Assembly (NCBI RefSeq): GCF_004297265.1 | Contig: NZ_SCUT01000056.1 | Span: forward strand, 1-64,000 | Reading direction: 5' to 3' | From: Reyranella sp. | GTDB taxonomy: Bacteria > Pseudomonadota > Alphaproteobacteria > Reyranellales > Reyranellaceae | DNA: 64,000 nt | Shown: piece by piece, positions 16,634 to 24,780 of the stretch | Position numbering within the stretch: position 1 is the stretch's first letter | How the letters are laid out: the number at the start of each line of letters is the position of its first letter | Program-made: the position numbers and the translations under genes | The notes under the pieces: model-generated | Told to the model about the DNA's origin: nothing | Database searches by the model: none | The model's input: the letters and a program-made list of their open reading frames with translations, nothing else

Positions 16634-16761
16634 CTCTTCCCCATTCAGATGGGGAAGTGCCCCGTCATACGGGGCGATGGGGTCATGCCTGTCGACGCCG
16701 CAGGGTCTGACCCCTCCGTCGGCGATGACGCCGCCACCTCCCCATTTGAATGGGGAGGAAA
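16634..16761. repeat. Long palindromic intergenic repeat, family 1, copy C
   Basis: It lies between the convergent DUF2244 gene and dapB. The left half (GGGGAAGTGCCCCGTCATAC onward, about 35 bases) is identical to the reverse complement of the right half of copy A. A short insertion (CTGTCGACGCCGCAGG) occurs near the centre. The outer arms are CCCATTCAGATGGGG and CCCCATTTGAATGGGG. Confidence 0.85.
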
Positions 16762-16785
16762 GTGATTCACTTCACCCGAAGGGCT

Positions 16786-17583
16786 CTACAGCCCCAGCAC
16801 GTCCTTCATGCCGTAAAGCCCGGGCTTCTTTCCCTCCAGCCACTTGGCCGACGTCACGGCGCCCGCCGCGTAGGTCTCGCGGCTGAAGGAGCGGTGGCTG
16901 AGTTCCAGCCGTTCGCCGGCCGCCGCGAAATAGACCGTGTGCACGCCCACCTCCTCGCCGCCGCGCAGGGTGGCGAAGCCGATCTCGCCGCTCGGCCGCG
17001 CGCCGGTATGGCCGTCGCGGCTCTTGCGCCAGACATCCTCGAGCTGGACCTTGCGGCCGGCCGCCGCGGCGCGGCCGAGCGCCAGCGCGGTGCCCGAGGG
17101 CGCGTCGATCTTGTGGCGATGGTGCATCTCCAGCACCTCGATGTCGTAGCTGGGATCGAGCATCGACGCCGTCTTCTCGACCAGCGCCAGCAGGATGTTG
17201 ACGCCCAGCGCCATGTTGGCCGCCCACATGATCGGCACCTTCGTCGCCGCATCCTGGATCAGCTTGGTCTGGATGGGATCGAGGCCGGTCGTGCCGATCA
17301 CCATGGCGACGCCGTTCTCGCTGGCCACCTTGGCATGCGCCACCGTCGCTTCCGGCACGGTGAAATCGATCACGCACTGGGCGGCCCTGATCGCGGCAGC
17401 GCTGTCGTCGCCGATCAGCACGCCGTTCGGCTCGATCCCGGCCAGCTCGCCCGCATCCTTGCCCAGCGCCTTGCTGCCCGGCCGCTCGCTGGCGGCGGCC
17501 AGGGTCACGCCCTCGGTCCGTGCGATCTGGCGGACCAGCATCTGGCCCATGCGCCCCGAGGCGCCGACGACGGCGATCTTCAT
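16786..17583 (-). CDS. dapB: 4-hydroxy-tetrahydrodipicolinate reductase
   Basis: A 265-residue DapB, normal length. It reduces hydroxy-tetrahydrodipicolinate with NAD(P)H in diaminopimelate/lysine synthesis, one step before DapD. The Rossmann motif GASGRMGQ is at residues 7-14. VIGTTGL and the active-site motif EMHHRHKIDAPSGTAL (His and Lys present) identify the family. It is divergent from the DUF3303 gene and followed by a family 1 repeat, as dapD is. Confidence 0.97.
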   Translation of the reverse strand: MKIAVVGASGRMGQMLVRQIARTEGVTLAAASERPGSKALGKDAGELAGIEPNGVLIGDDSAAAIRAAQCVIDFTVPEATVAHAKVASENGVAMVIGTTGLDPIQTKLIQDAATKVPIMWAANMALGVNILLALVEKTASMLDPSYDIEVLEMHHRHKIDAPSGTALALGRAAAAGRKVQLEDVWRKSRDGHTGARPSGEIGFATLRGGEEVGVHTVYFAAAGERLELSHRSFSRETYAAGAVTSAKWLEGKKPGLYGMKDVLGL

Positions 17584-17640
17584 CTCGTTCCTCTTTCCAT
17601 TGACTGGCCTAGACTAACGGACCGGAAGCGAGGGGAACAC

Positions 17641-17910
17641 ATGCTCTTCATGGTGGTCGAGAAGTTCAAGAACCAGGACGGCAAGGCCGTCTATCGCAAG
17701 CTGCAGAAGGGCCGCGGCCTGCCCGACGGCCTCGAGTTCGTCGCGAGCTACGTCACCGCCGATCTCGGCCGCTGCTTCCAGCTCATGCGCACCGACGACA
17801 TCACGACCTTCCAGAAATGGATCGCCGACTGGCAGGAGGTCGTCGAGTTCGAGGTCGTGCCCGTCGTCGAAGGCAAGACGACGCGCGAGGCGCTGGAGCC
17901 GTTGCTATAG
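17641..17910 (+). CDS. DUF3303 domain protein
   Basis: An 89-residue protein beginning MLFMVVEKFKNQDGKAVYRK, typical of DUF3303, a small ferredoxin-like-fold family of unknown function. Other marks are LPDGLEFVASYVTADLGRCFQLMRTDD and the C-terminus EGKTTREALEPLL. It is preceded by an AAGCGAGGGG site and divergent from dapB. A diverged copy of its last 20 codons is found 480 bases downstream (18390-18450). A GFA-family gene follows after 29 bases. Confidence 0.8.
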   Translation: MLFMVVEKFKNQDGKAVYRKLQKGRGLPDGLEFVASYVTADLGRCFQLMRTDDITTFQKWIADWQEVVEFEVVPVVEGKTTREALEPLL

Positions 17911-17939
17911 ACAGAAGTTCCAACGCAGGAGAGCAGACG

Positions 17940-18341
17940 ATGATTACAGGTGGCTGCCATTGCGGCGCGATTCGCTATCAGGCCGAGGGCGACGCCCTCC
18001 ACCATGCGCTCTGCCATTGCACGGATTGCCGCCGGCATGCCGGCGCGCCGATGGTGGGCTGGACGATGTACCCGCAGGACGCGGTCAAGGTGACCAAGGG
18101 CACGCCCCGGGTCTACGCCTCGTCCGAGGATGGACGGCGGCACTTCTGCCCCGACTGCGGCACCGGGCTGTTCTACGACAATGCGAAGATGTTGCCGGGG
18201 CTCATCGACATCCAGAGCGCGACCTACGACGACCCGGACGCGGTCCCGGCGCAGGTCCATATCCAGGTCGCCGACCGGATCGGATGGATGAAGAACGCCC
18301 ACGAACTGCCGGCGTTCGACCGCTATCCGCCGCAGCCGTAG
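17940..18341 (+). CDS. GFA-family (glutathione-dependent formaldehyde-activating-like) zinc protein
   Basis: A 133-residue Mss4-like fold protein with three cysteine clusters: GGCHCGAIRY (residues 5-14), CHCTDCRR and FCPDCGTGLF, the zinc-binding pattern of the GFA family. The family founder catalyses formaldehyde-glutathione adduct formation, but most members are uncharacterised. The ATG at 17940 follows an AGGAGA site. It probably shares a transcript with the DUF3303 gene. The boundary of the atypical cassette begins right after its stop. Confidence 0.88.
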   Translation: MITGGCHCGAIRYQAEGDALHHALCHCTDCRRHAGAPMVGWTMYPQDAVKVTKGTPRVYASSEDGRRHFCPDCGTGLFYDNAKMLPGLIDIQSATYDDPDAVPAQVHIQVADRIGWMKNAHELPAFDRYPPQP

Positions 18342-18350
18342 GCGGGCGGA

Positions 18351-18389
18351 TATTTCCAGGGAGCGGCTACCTTCGGCCAGAACAGTGTA
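18351..18389 (-). pseudogene. Relic of an mlrC-like 3' end
   Basis: Read on the minus strand this gives LFWPKVAAPWK, almost the same as the last residues (FWPKVADPWK) of the mlrC-like gene that ends at 20220. The DNA matches 20220-20258 at about 31 of 39 positions in the same orientation, and the stop codon has been lost (TAA to TAT). It therefore forms a direct repeat flanking the AT-richer cassette. Confidence 0.7.
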
Positions 18390-18450
18390 GTTCGAGGTCG
18401 TTCCCGTCGTCGAAGGCAAGACGCGCGAGGCGCTGGAGCCGCAACTCTGA
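18390..18450 (+). pseudogene. Relic of a DUF3303 C-terminus
   Basis: It reads FEVVPVVEGKTREALEPQL-stop, against FEVVPVVEGKTTREALEPLL-stop for the intact gene at 17641-17910. One codon is missing and several third bases differ, so it derives from a diverged paralogue rather than a fresh duplication. It abuts the mlrC relic, with the lost 5' ends facing each other. Confidence 0.75.
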
Positions 18451-18465
18451 AGGATTGCTCCTTGG

Positions 18466-19242
18466 CTACGGTTCATGCGGCTCCACTTTCATTGCGGCGC
18501 TAATCCTTGCCGCCCGTGCCTCGAAGAAATCGCGATCAAGTGAGAAGCTGACTTGTTTTAAGCCCTTACGGGAACCGGGCATTGGTTGCGGCTTTTGGCC
18601 GTCTCGTTCCGCCTCGAGCGAGATCCGTTTCCAAGTTACTTGCATGTCTGCGGCCTGAAGAGGCAGCACTTCTTTATCGTCTTCCCAACGGGGAGAGTGC
18701 TTGAGGATCTGGGTTAGTATGTCTGGCGGATCGAGATTCGTTGAGTGCTTCAATGCATGGTCACGTAGAGCTTCCCATGCCTCTAGGACCTTCACCTTCT
18801 CCATCGCCTGATTGTCAAAAATGATATCAAGCCGCTCGCTAGGTAACTCGAAATTATGAAGGGCCCGCGCTAGTTCGGGCATCAGCGCAGAGACCGCTGT
18901 GTAATATGGATTGAGCCATCTCTTATCGAAGTTGGCGTGTGTTTCCTCAAGATGATCGACCCGGAAACTGATCGAGAAGCCAGAGATGTCAAAAAGTTCG
19001 ATCACGCCGCGCATGATGCCCGCCCGCTCCATGCGAAGAGCCTCAGATGCCCCGTTAAACTCGCCCTCGCCTCTCAGGGCTTCCCTGAGTTTGAAGTACC
19101 TAATGCGTGAGCGCATTTCGAGGGCGCTTCGCCATTTTTCTGAGAAGCGAGTCCAAGTATCCGAGGTCGCAATGTAACCGCCCAGCACGAAGATGGGGGG
19201 TGAACCTTCTGATTTGCTGTCGTCGATGAATGCTTGGAGCAT
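18466..19242 (-). CDS. DUF3800 domain protein
   Basis: A 258-residue protein with the DUF3800 hallmarks: an N-terminal FIDDSKSEG motif (acidic pair at residues 7-8), GGYIATSDTW, a central DIIFDNQ and the late LPLQAADM motif. DUF3800 has an RNase H-like nuclease fold by family knowledge and is frequent in phage- and defence-rich regions; its activity is largely untested. Base composition is visibly lower in GC than the neighbours. It is last in a three-gene minus-strand cassette with PadR and a permease-prefix-like protein, 22 bases after the latter. Confidence 0.85.
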   Translation of the reverse strand: MLQAFIDDSKSEGSPPIFVLGGYIATSDTWTRFSEKWRSALEMRSRIRYFKLREALRGEGEFNGASEALRMERAGIMRGVIELFDISGFSISFRVDHLEETHANFDKRWLNPYYTAVSALMPELARALHNFELPSERLDIIFDNQAMEKVKVLEAWEALRDHALKHSTNLDPPDILTQILKHSPRWEDDKEVLPLQAADMQVTWKRISLEAERDGQKPQPMPGSRKGLKQVSFSLDRDFFEARAARISAAMKVEPHEP

Positions 19243-19264
19243 GAGCCTTCTATCGAGGAATTCG

Positions 19265-19810
19265 TTATGATCCTCGCCTCAGAAGAGAAATGAGCCTTTC
19301 GATTCTCATCCAGGTTCCGCCTACGGTTGCGTAAAGCACTTCCTTGACATAGTCGGTGGTTGCTACCCAAGGCCGGCCTGACCGCCCGAGCGTGTCATTG
19401 TAAGCTTCTTGCGCGTCACCGAGCACGGCGTCCCTCACGCGCGCGGGTAATAAAATTCGAAACACCAATTGCAGTATTGCAGGAGGCTCAGACGTATTGT
19501 TCGAATGCTCCATGGGCGCGGTCGGAGCGAACACAATTGCACCCGTCGCTTCTGCCGCCGTAACTCTGGCACTTGCGTTGATGGCTTCTGCTTGTCCCTT
19601 AAGTGCCCCGCCATAGGAGAACGAAGTTTGACGCAAGCCTGAGAGTATCTGGGTGGCGGGTAGGTATGAATATTTTGTCGGCACTTTGCCGGTTAGCAAT
19701 CGGGCTCCAGCGCTGGGGTGCGATATGAATATGAGACCGATGGCTGGGATAGTGGCCTTATTTTTGTCGGCGCGCACCTTGTCCGAGTTATCTTTGTCTG
19801 AGGTGCTCAA
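19265..19810 (-). CDS. Uncharacterised protein with permease-prefix-like C-terminus
   Basis: A 181-residue protein. The C-terminal 70 residues (LVFRILLPARVRDAVLGDAQEAYN, then WVATTDYVKEVLYATVGGTWMRIERLI) resemble the prefix domain that precedes MacB/FtsX-type permeases and is usually encoded next to PadR regulators; here no permease follows. The N-terminal part has no domain I recognise and no clear transmembrane helix. Its ATG overlaps the PadR stop by 4 bases, so translation is coupled. Lower GC than surroundings. Function unknown. Confidence 0.65.
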   Translation of the reverse strand: MSTSDKDNSDKVRADKNKATIPAIGLIFISHPSAGARLLTGKVPTKYSYLPATQILSGLRQTSFSYGGALKGQAEAINASARVTAAEATGAIVFAPTAPMEHSNNTSEPPAILQLVFRILLPARVRDAVLGDAQEAYNDTLGRSGRPWVATTDYVKEVLYATVGGTWMRIERLISLLRRGS

Positions 19811-20154
19811 GCGACGCCTCCCTGCAGCGCGACGGCGGAGTCACGCATTCGATCAAAAGACTCGAAGGTCTGCGCCAGGATGCGTTGACCTTTTCCGGTA
19901 ATGGAAAAATATCGCTTCGCCTTTCCACCCCGCTCAGGTGTTGCTTCGCCTTCGCGCGACGTAACTAAGCCATCTTGTTCAAGGCGCGAGAGGATTGTGT
20001 ATAGCCCCCCGAAACTTAGCTTCGTTCCCGTCTGCTCTTCAATTTCATTGCGGATTACAACGCCGTAAGCATCCCGAATTCGCCGCCGAATTGCGAGTAA
20101 AACTAGAACTTCGTTATGCGTGGGCATTCGATTTTTGCCAGCCACAGCCACCAT
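19807..20154 (-). CDS. PadR-family transcriptional regulator
   Basis: A 115-residue winged-helix protein with PadR motifs: EVLVLLAIRRRIRDAYGVVIRNEIEEQTG, then FGGLYTILSRLEQDGLVTSREG and GKAKRYFSITGKGQ. It lacks the long C-terminal dimer domain, as in the PadR-s2 subgroup. An alternative ATG at 20127 (MPTHNEV) is possible. It heads the cassette with the permease-prefix-like and DUF3800 genes and probably autoregulates it. The region from 18466 to 20154 is AT-richer than its neighbours, suggesting transfer. Confidence 0.9.
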   Translation of the reverse strand: MVAVAGKNRMPTHNEVLVLLAIRRRIRDAYGVVIRNEIEEQTGTKLSFGGLYTILSRLEQDGLVTSREGEATPERGGKAKRYFSITGKGQRILAQTFESFDRMRDSAVALQGGVA

Positions 20155-20219
20155 CCGTTGGTCTGGCCATCCATTTAATCTGAAGTTCGGAATAAATCAA
20201 TGATTTGATGGCTGAATTC

Positions 20220-21680
20220 TTACTTCCACGGATCCGCCACCTTCGGCCAGAACGGTGTCTTGCGCTTGGTGTAGGGCCAGCGGGTGACGTCGGGGTCGGC
20301 GGCGCCGGGGGTGGCGACGTAGAGGATCTCCTTCGCGACGCCGACGAAGCCGTTATAGAAATGCTGCGCGCTCTTCACGACGACGACGCGGTAGTCGGCG
20401 GGTTCGGCGCCGACCGCGCGGAAGGCGTCGGCGTGGAAGGTCTGGTTGCGGCGGGTGCAGATCGCGATGTCGACATGCTCCGACGACAACAGCGCCATGT
20501 CGCCCAACGGCGACATCACCGGCCCGTAGGGCTGGAAGACGTTGCGGGAGATCTTCTTCACCGTGACGTCGAGGTCGATCGGATCGCCGCTCACCGTGCC
20601 CGACTTGCCACCCAGCCGCATGCGGATGCGCGCACCCTCGCCCGCCTCCTCGGCGATCTGGAAGGCCATCGGGTCCCACATCACGCCGAACAGGGCCGGG
20701 CCGATCTCGCGTTCGACCAGCGCCTTCAGCACGAAGGTCGAATCGCCCGGCGCGCCCGAGCCGGGATTGTCGGCGCGGTCGGCCAGGACCAGCGGGCCCT
20801 GGTTGTGCGAGGCGGCGCGATCCATTGCCTCGTCGACGGTGAGGTACTTCGTGGCATAGCGCTCGCGATTGTCCCACAGCTCCTTGCCGAGCTGCTCGGC
20901 CAGCGCCTCGGCCTTCTTCATATCGCCGTCGGCCACCACCAGCGTGCGGGTGCCCACGTCCTCCACGTCGGCGAAGGAGAAGCCGTGGCTCAGCGACACC
21001 GAGAGGATGCCGTCCTTGCCCTCGAGGCTCTTCATGCGGACGACGAACTCGCTGATCGGCGGCACGGAGGTGCGGTACTGCGCGATCATGCGGCAGTCGT
21101 AGCGCGCCATAACCGGCTTCACCTTCCCGTCGACCGTGTCGGCGATGATGGCGAACAGCTCGGCCGCGCGCTCCATCGTGTCGGTGTGCGGGTATTCCTT
21201 GTAGCCCACCAGCACGTCGGCGCTGTCGAGCATCAGGGCGCTCAGGTGACAGTGCAGGTCGAACTCGGCACCGATCGCCACGTTGGGTCCGACGATGGCG
21301 CGGATGCGCGACAGGAGATCGCCTTCGCAGTCATCGTAGCCGTCGGCCACCATGGCGCCGTGCACGTTGATCAGCACCGCGTCGAGCGGCAGGGCGGCCT
21401 TTACGCCATCCAGGATCTCGCCGCGGAAATCCTCATAGACCTTGCGTACGGTGGTGCCGGAGGGTGCGGCAAAGGTCGAGAGGCCCTCGATCACGGTCCA
21501 GCCGCGCTTCTCCGTCTCCGTGCGCCAGACATGCACCGGCGCCGTGAAGTTGGTCGGCGCGTGCTTCGTGGCGTCGCCGTGCCAGATGCCATGCTCCTGG
21601 TAGCCGCGCAGGCCGGTCGGAAAGGGGACGAACTGGTTGGTCTCGGTCCCGAGGGCCGCGATGTACACACGCTTTGTCAC
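20220..21680 (-). CDS. MlrC-like M81-family metallopeptidase/amidohydrolase
   Basis: With the GTG at 21680 (VTKRVYIAALGTETNQF) the protein has 486 residues, the usual length. The M81/MlrC family is named for microcystinase C, which degrades linearised microcystin; most members act on unknown substrates. Visible motifs are LINVHGAMVADGYDDCEGDLL, GAEFDLHCHLS, VLVGYKEYPHTD and DRADNPGSGAPGDSTF, rich in putative metal-binding His/Asp. The start is 2 bases after the tag stop, so the two are co-transcribed. Its 3' end is duplicated as a relic at 18351-18389. Confidence 0.88.
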   Translation of the reverse strand: MTKRVYIAALGTETNQFVPFPTGLRGYQEHGIWHGDATKHAPTNFTAPVHVWRTETEKRGWTVIEGLSTFAAPSGTTVRKVYEDFRGEILDGVKAALPLDAVLINVHGAMVADGYDDCEGDLLSRIRAIVGPNVAIGAEFDLHCHLSALMLDSADVLVGYKEYPHTDTMERAAELFAIIADTVDGKVKPVMARYDCRMIAQYRTSVPPISEFVVRMKSLEGKDGILSVSLSHGFSFADVEDVGTRTLVVADGDMKKAEALAEQLGKELWDNRERYATKYLTVDEAMDRAASHNQGPLVLADRADNPGSGAPGDSTFVLKALVEREIGPALFGVMWDPMAFQIAEEAGEGARIRMRLGGKSGTVSGDPIDLDVTVKKISRNVFQPYGPVMSPLGDMALLSSEHVDIAICTRRNQTFHADAFRAVGAEPADYRVVVVKSAQHFYNGFVGVAKEILYVATPGAADPDVTRWPYTKRKTPFWPKVADPWK

Positions 21681-21682
21681 GA

Positions 21683-22276
21683 TTACTCCTTGGCGCAGTG
21701 GCAGCCCACGACATGGTCGTCGACCATGCCGGAAGCCTGCATGAAGGCATAGCAGATGGTGGAGCCGACGAACTTGAATCCGGCCTTCTGCAGCGCCTTC
21801 GACATGGCGTCGCTTTCCGGCGAGCGCGCCGGCACGGCTTTCAGGTCCTTCGGGCGATTCTTCTTCGGCTTGCCGCCGACGAAGCCCCACAGGAACTTCG
21901 CGAAGGAACCTTCGCGCTCCTGCAGCGCGAGATAGGCCTGGGCGTTGCTGACACTGGCGGCGATCTTGCCCTTGTGGCGGATGATGCCGGGATCGAGCAG
22001 CAGCTTCTCCAGCTTCGCAGGGCGATAGCGCGCGATCTTCTCCGGATCGAACCCGTCATAGACCTTGCGATAGTGCTCGCGCTTGCGCAGCACCGTGATC
22101 CAGGAAAGGCCGGCCTGGCAGCCTTCCAGGGTCAGGAGCTCGAACAGCGCGCGATCGTCGCGCAGCGGACGTCCCCATTCCGTGTCGTGGTATTCCTGGT
22201 AGAGCGGATCGTCGGAAACCCAGCCGCATCTTGGCTTGCCGTCCGCGCCGCTCACTCTATCGTGCTTCCAAACCAT
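21683..22276 (-). CDS. tag: DNA-3-methyladenine glycosylase I
   Basis: A 197-residue base-excision-repair glycosylase that removes 3-methyladenine. Typical features are CGWVSDDPLYQEYHDTEWG near the N-terminus, LTLEGCQAGLSWITVLRKRE with the catalytic-region Glu, and the C-terminal zinc-binding segment VDDHVVGCHC. The length is normal. The start at 22276 lies 16 bases from the divergent dehalogenase gene. mlrC-like follows almost without gap. Confidence 0.95.
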   Translation of the reverse strand: MVWKHDRVSGADGKPRCGWVSDDPLYQEYHDTEWGRPLRDDRALFELLTLEGCQAGLSWITVLRKREHYRKVYDGFDPEKIARYRPAKLEKLLLDPGIIRHKGKIAASVSNAQAYLALQEREGSFAKFLWGFVGGKPKKNRPKDLKAVPARSPESDAMSKALQKAGFKFVGSTICYAFMQASGMVDDHVVGCHCAKE

Positions 22277-22292
22277 GTGAGGAAGCTACCCA

Positions 22293-23012
22293 ATGTCCAA
22301 GGTCCCCGCCAATCTGAAGGTCTGCATTTTCGATGTGTTCGGCACGGTCGTCGACTGGCGCGGCAGCCTGATCCAGGATCTGCCCGCGCTCGGCAAGAAA
22401 TACGGAATCGAGACCGACTGGACGAGCTTCGCCGACGACTGGCGTGGCCTCTACCAGCCGCAGATGGGCAGGGTGCGCAAGGGCGAGCTGCCGTGGACGC
22501 GCATCGACGATCTCCACAAGGAAGCCTTCGAGATGCTGCTGCAGAAGCGCGGCCTGAAGCATCCGGGCGAGGAGGGCGCGTGGGAGTTCACGCATCTCTG
22601 GCACAAGCTGCGGCCGTGGCCCGATTCGGTCGAGGGCATCGGCATGATGAAGAAGAAGTTCGTCGTGGCGACCTTGAGCAACGGCAACGTCGCGCTGCTG
22701 ATCAACATGGCTAAGAACGGCGGCATCCCCTGGGACCACTGCTTCTCCGGCGAGACCTTCCATCACTACAAGCCCGACCCCGAAGCCTATCTCGGCGTGG
22801 TCGACAGCATGTACGTGAAGCCCGAGCAGGTGATGCTGGTTGCCGCGCACAACAACGATCTGGCCGCGGCGCAGAAGTGCGGCCTGTCCACCGGCTTCGT
22901 GCTCCGCCCCACCGAACACGGCCCGAACCAGAAGCGCGACCTCAAGGCCGAGGGCGAGTGGAACGCGGTGGGCACGTCGATGATCGATCTCGCGAAGAAG
23001 CTCGGGTGCTGA
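22293..23012 (+). CDS. Haloacid dehalogenase type II, HAD superfamily
   Basis: A 239-residue HAD hydrolase. Motif I is FDVFGTVVDWRGS with the nucleophile at D14, motif II is TLSNGN, and a Lys lies in HYKPDPEAYLG. The late motif AAHNNDLAAA matches the type II (S)-2-haloacid dehalogenase subgroup. Such enzymes replace halogen by hydroxyl in short 2-haloacids, though many close relatives act on other substrates. It is divergent from tag with a 16-base gap and convergent with the amidase. Confidence 0.88.
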   Translation: MSKVPANLKVCIFDVFGTVVDWRGSLIQDLPALGKKYGIETDWTSFADDWRGLYQPQMGRVRKGELPWTRIDDLHKEAFEMLLQKRGLKHPGEEGAWEFTHLWHKLRPWPDSVEGIGMMKKKFVVATLSNGNVALLINMAKNGGIPWDHCFSGETFHHYKPDPEAYLGVVDSMYVKPEQVMLVAAHNNDLAAAQKCGLSTGFVLRPTEHGPNQKRDLKAEGEWNAVGTSMIDLAKKLGC

Positions 23013-23094
23013 GCCAACGAAGGGCGTCTTCATCACTTCCACCTCTCCTCCGCTAGGGGGAGAGGAACATGACGATGGAGGATTTCAGCTCCCG

Positions 23095-24507
23095 TCAGAG
23101 TTGCGGGCGGCGCGAACGCCACGGCGTGGCGCGTTCGTAGGCGGCGCCGGCGGCGAGGACGCTGGCTTCGTCGAAGGGGCGGCCGGCCAGCTGGAAGCTG
23201 AGCGGCAGGCCGGCGGCATCGAAGCCGCAGCACACCGAAGCCGCGGGCTGGCCGGTGACGTTGAAGGGCATGCTGAGCGAGGGCTTGCCCAGGAAGTGGA
23301 AGATCGGCGCCGGATCCTCGAAGACTTCCGGCGGCCCCCACTGGTTGGCGGTCATCACGAGATCGTAGCCGCGCATCGCCGCGCGCGTGTCCTGCTGCAG
23401 CTTGCGGCGGAACCGCAGCGCCGAGATGTATTGCTCGGCCGACAGGAAGGCGCCGAGCTGGAAGCGCCGCCGCGTCGTGTAGCCGAACTTTTCGGGCCGC
23501 TCGATCACGTCGCGGCGATGGATGGCGTGCGCCTCGGTCGTGATGATGACCCGGCCGCAGATGTGATAGTCGCGGATGTCGGGGAACGTCACTTCCTCGA
23601 CGATGGCGCCGAGATCGCGCATCACGCGCACGGCCTCTTCCATGCCCGCCGCCATGTCGTCGGAGAGCTTGCCGTCGGGCCCTTCGTACCAGCTCCGCGC
23701 CAGCGCGATGCGCAGGCCCTTGATCGGGCGTTGCGCCGCCGCGCCGTAATCGACCTTGGGCGCGCGCGCCGAGGCCTGGTCGTTGGGATCGTGCCCGGCC
23801 AGCACGTCGAGCATCAGCGCGCAGTCTTCCGTCGTCCAGGCCATGGGCCCGGCCGTGTCGAGGCTGAAGGAGAGCGGGAAGATTCCGCAGCGGCTGACCA
23901 GTCCATAGGTCGGCTTGATGCCGGCCGTGGCGCAATAGCCTGCGGGGTTGCGGATCGAGCCGCCGGTATCGGAGCCCATCGCGCCCATGCAGAGGGCGGC
24001 CGCGATCGCCGCACCCGAGCCGCTCGACGAGCCGCCGGGCTGATAGGCGGTGTTCCACGGATTGCGCACGGGCGGGAAGGGCTGGTCGGGCGTCATCGCC
24101 CCGTTGGCGAACTCGTGCGTGCCGAGCTTGCCCAGGATCACGGCGCCTGAATCCTTGAGGCGCCGCACCGTCTCGGCGTCGATGGCGGGCACGTAGTCGA
24201 GCTTGAGATGCGAATGGCCGGTCGTCTTGATGCCGGCTGTCTCGTAGATGTCCTTCAGCCCGATGGGAATGCCGTGCATCGGCCCGCGCCGCAGGCCGCC
24301 GCGCATCTCCATGTCGGCCTGGCGTGCGGCGTTCAGCGCGATGTCGGCGGTGACGGTGACATAGCTGTTGAGAGTGCGATCGATGGATTCGATGCGCGCC
24401 AGGAAGGCTTCGGTCAGGGCCGTCGCGGTGAGGTCGCCACGCGCCATCAGGCGGCCGGCCTCGGCGATGCCCAGTGTCGTGAGATCGCTCGTCGTCAAAT
24501 CGGTCAT
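23095..24507 (-). CDS. Amidase-signature hydrolase, AtzE-like
   Basis: A 470-residue amidase-signature enzyme with the Ser-cisSer-Lys triad: K85 in PIGLKDIYE, the cis-Ser in PGGSSSGSGAA (158-167) and the nucleophile Ser in GSDTGGSIRNPAG (near 184). It hydrolyses a C-N amide bond in the cytoplasm. The start at 24507 is 8 bases after the stop of a 64-residue AtzG-like gene, reminiscent of AtzG-AtzE where the small protein is an obligate partner in cyanuric acid/biuret breakdown. The operon is divergent from a peptide-type ABC importer, which may supply its substrate. Substrate not determinable. Confidence 0.85.
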   Translation of the reverse strand: MTDLTTSDLTTLGIAEAGRLMARGDLTATALTEAFLARIESIDRTLNSYVTVTADIALNAARQADMEMRGGLRRGPMHGIPIGLKDIYETAGIKTTGHSHLKLDYVPAIDAETVRRLKDSGAVILGKLGTHEFANGAMTPDQPFPPVRNPWNTAYQPGGSSSGSGAAIAAALCMGAMGSDTGGSIRNPAGYCATAGIKPTYGLVSRCGIFPLSFSLDTAGPMAWTTEDCALMLDVLAGHDPNDQASARAPKVDYGAAAQRPIKGLRIALARSWYEGPDGKLSDDMAAGMEEAVRVMRDLGAIVEEVTFPDIRDYHICGRVIITTEAHAIHRRDVIERPEKFGYTTRRRFQLGAFLSAEQYISALRFRRKLQQDTRAAMRGYDLVMTANQWGPPEVFEDPAPIFHFLGKPSLSMPFNVTGQPAASVCCGFDAAGLPLSFQLAGRPFDEASVLAAGAAYERATPWRSRRPQL

Positions 24508-24515
24508 GTGAAACT

Positions 24516-24710
24516 CTACTCGTCGGCGCGGAAGACTTGCGGCGGCTCGGCGGCCCACGCCCAGCGCTCGGGGATACGCTCCATCAGGCGGAGCAGGCCG
24601 ACATAGCCCTTGTGCAGGTGGCCGATGTCCTCCTCGGTCAGGGTGAGACCGGTCAGCGCGGCGCGTGCCCGGAATTCCTCGAGCGTCGGCGCCTTGTTCG
24701 ACGATGCCAT
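24516..24710 (-). CDS. Small AtzG-like (DUF4089-type) amidase partner
   Basis: A 64-residue protein starting MASSNKAPTLEEFRARAALTG and containing LTLTEEDIGHLHKGYVGLLRLMERIPERW. Its size, helical character and position directly upstream of an amidase-signature gene match AtzG-like proteins, which wrap the amidase somewhat like GatC wraps GatA. A GGAGGAATG site immediately precedes the ATG. It heads the amidase operon. The family assignment is from pattern and context; a profile search would settle it. Confidence 0.65.
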   Translation of the reverse strand: MASSNKAPTLEEFRARAALTGLTLTEEDIGHLHKGYVGLLRLMERIPERWAWAAEPPQVFRADE

Positions 24711-24780
24711 TACATTCCTCCGCGACTGTTGATGCATGCAATCGACATGCCGCCTCACGCCTGGCGCGAACATGTTGCGT

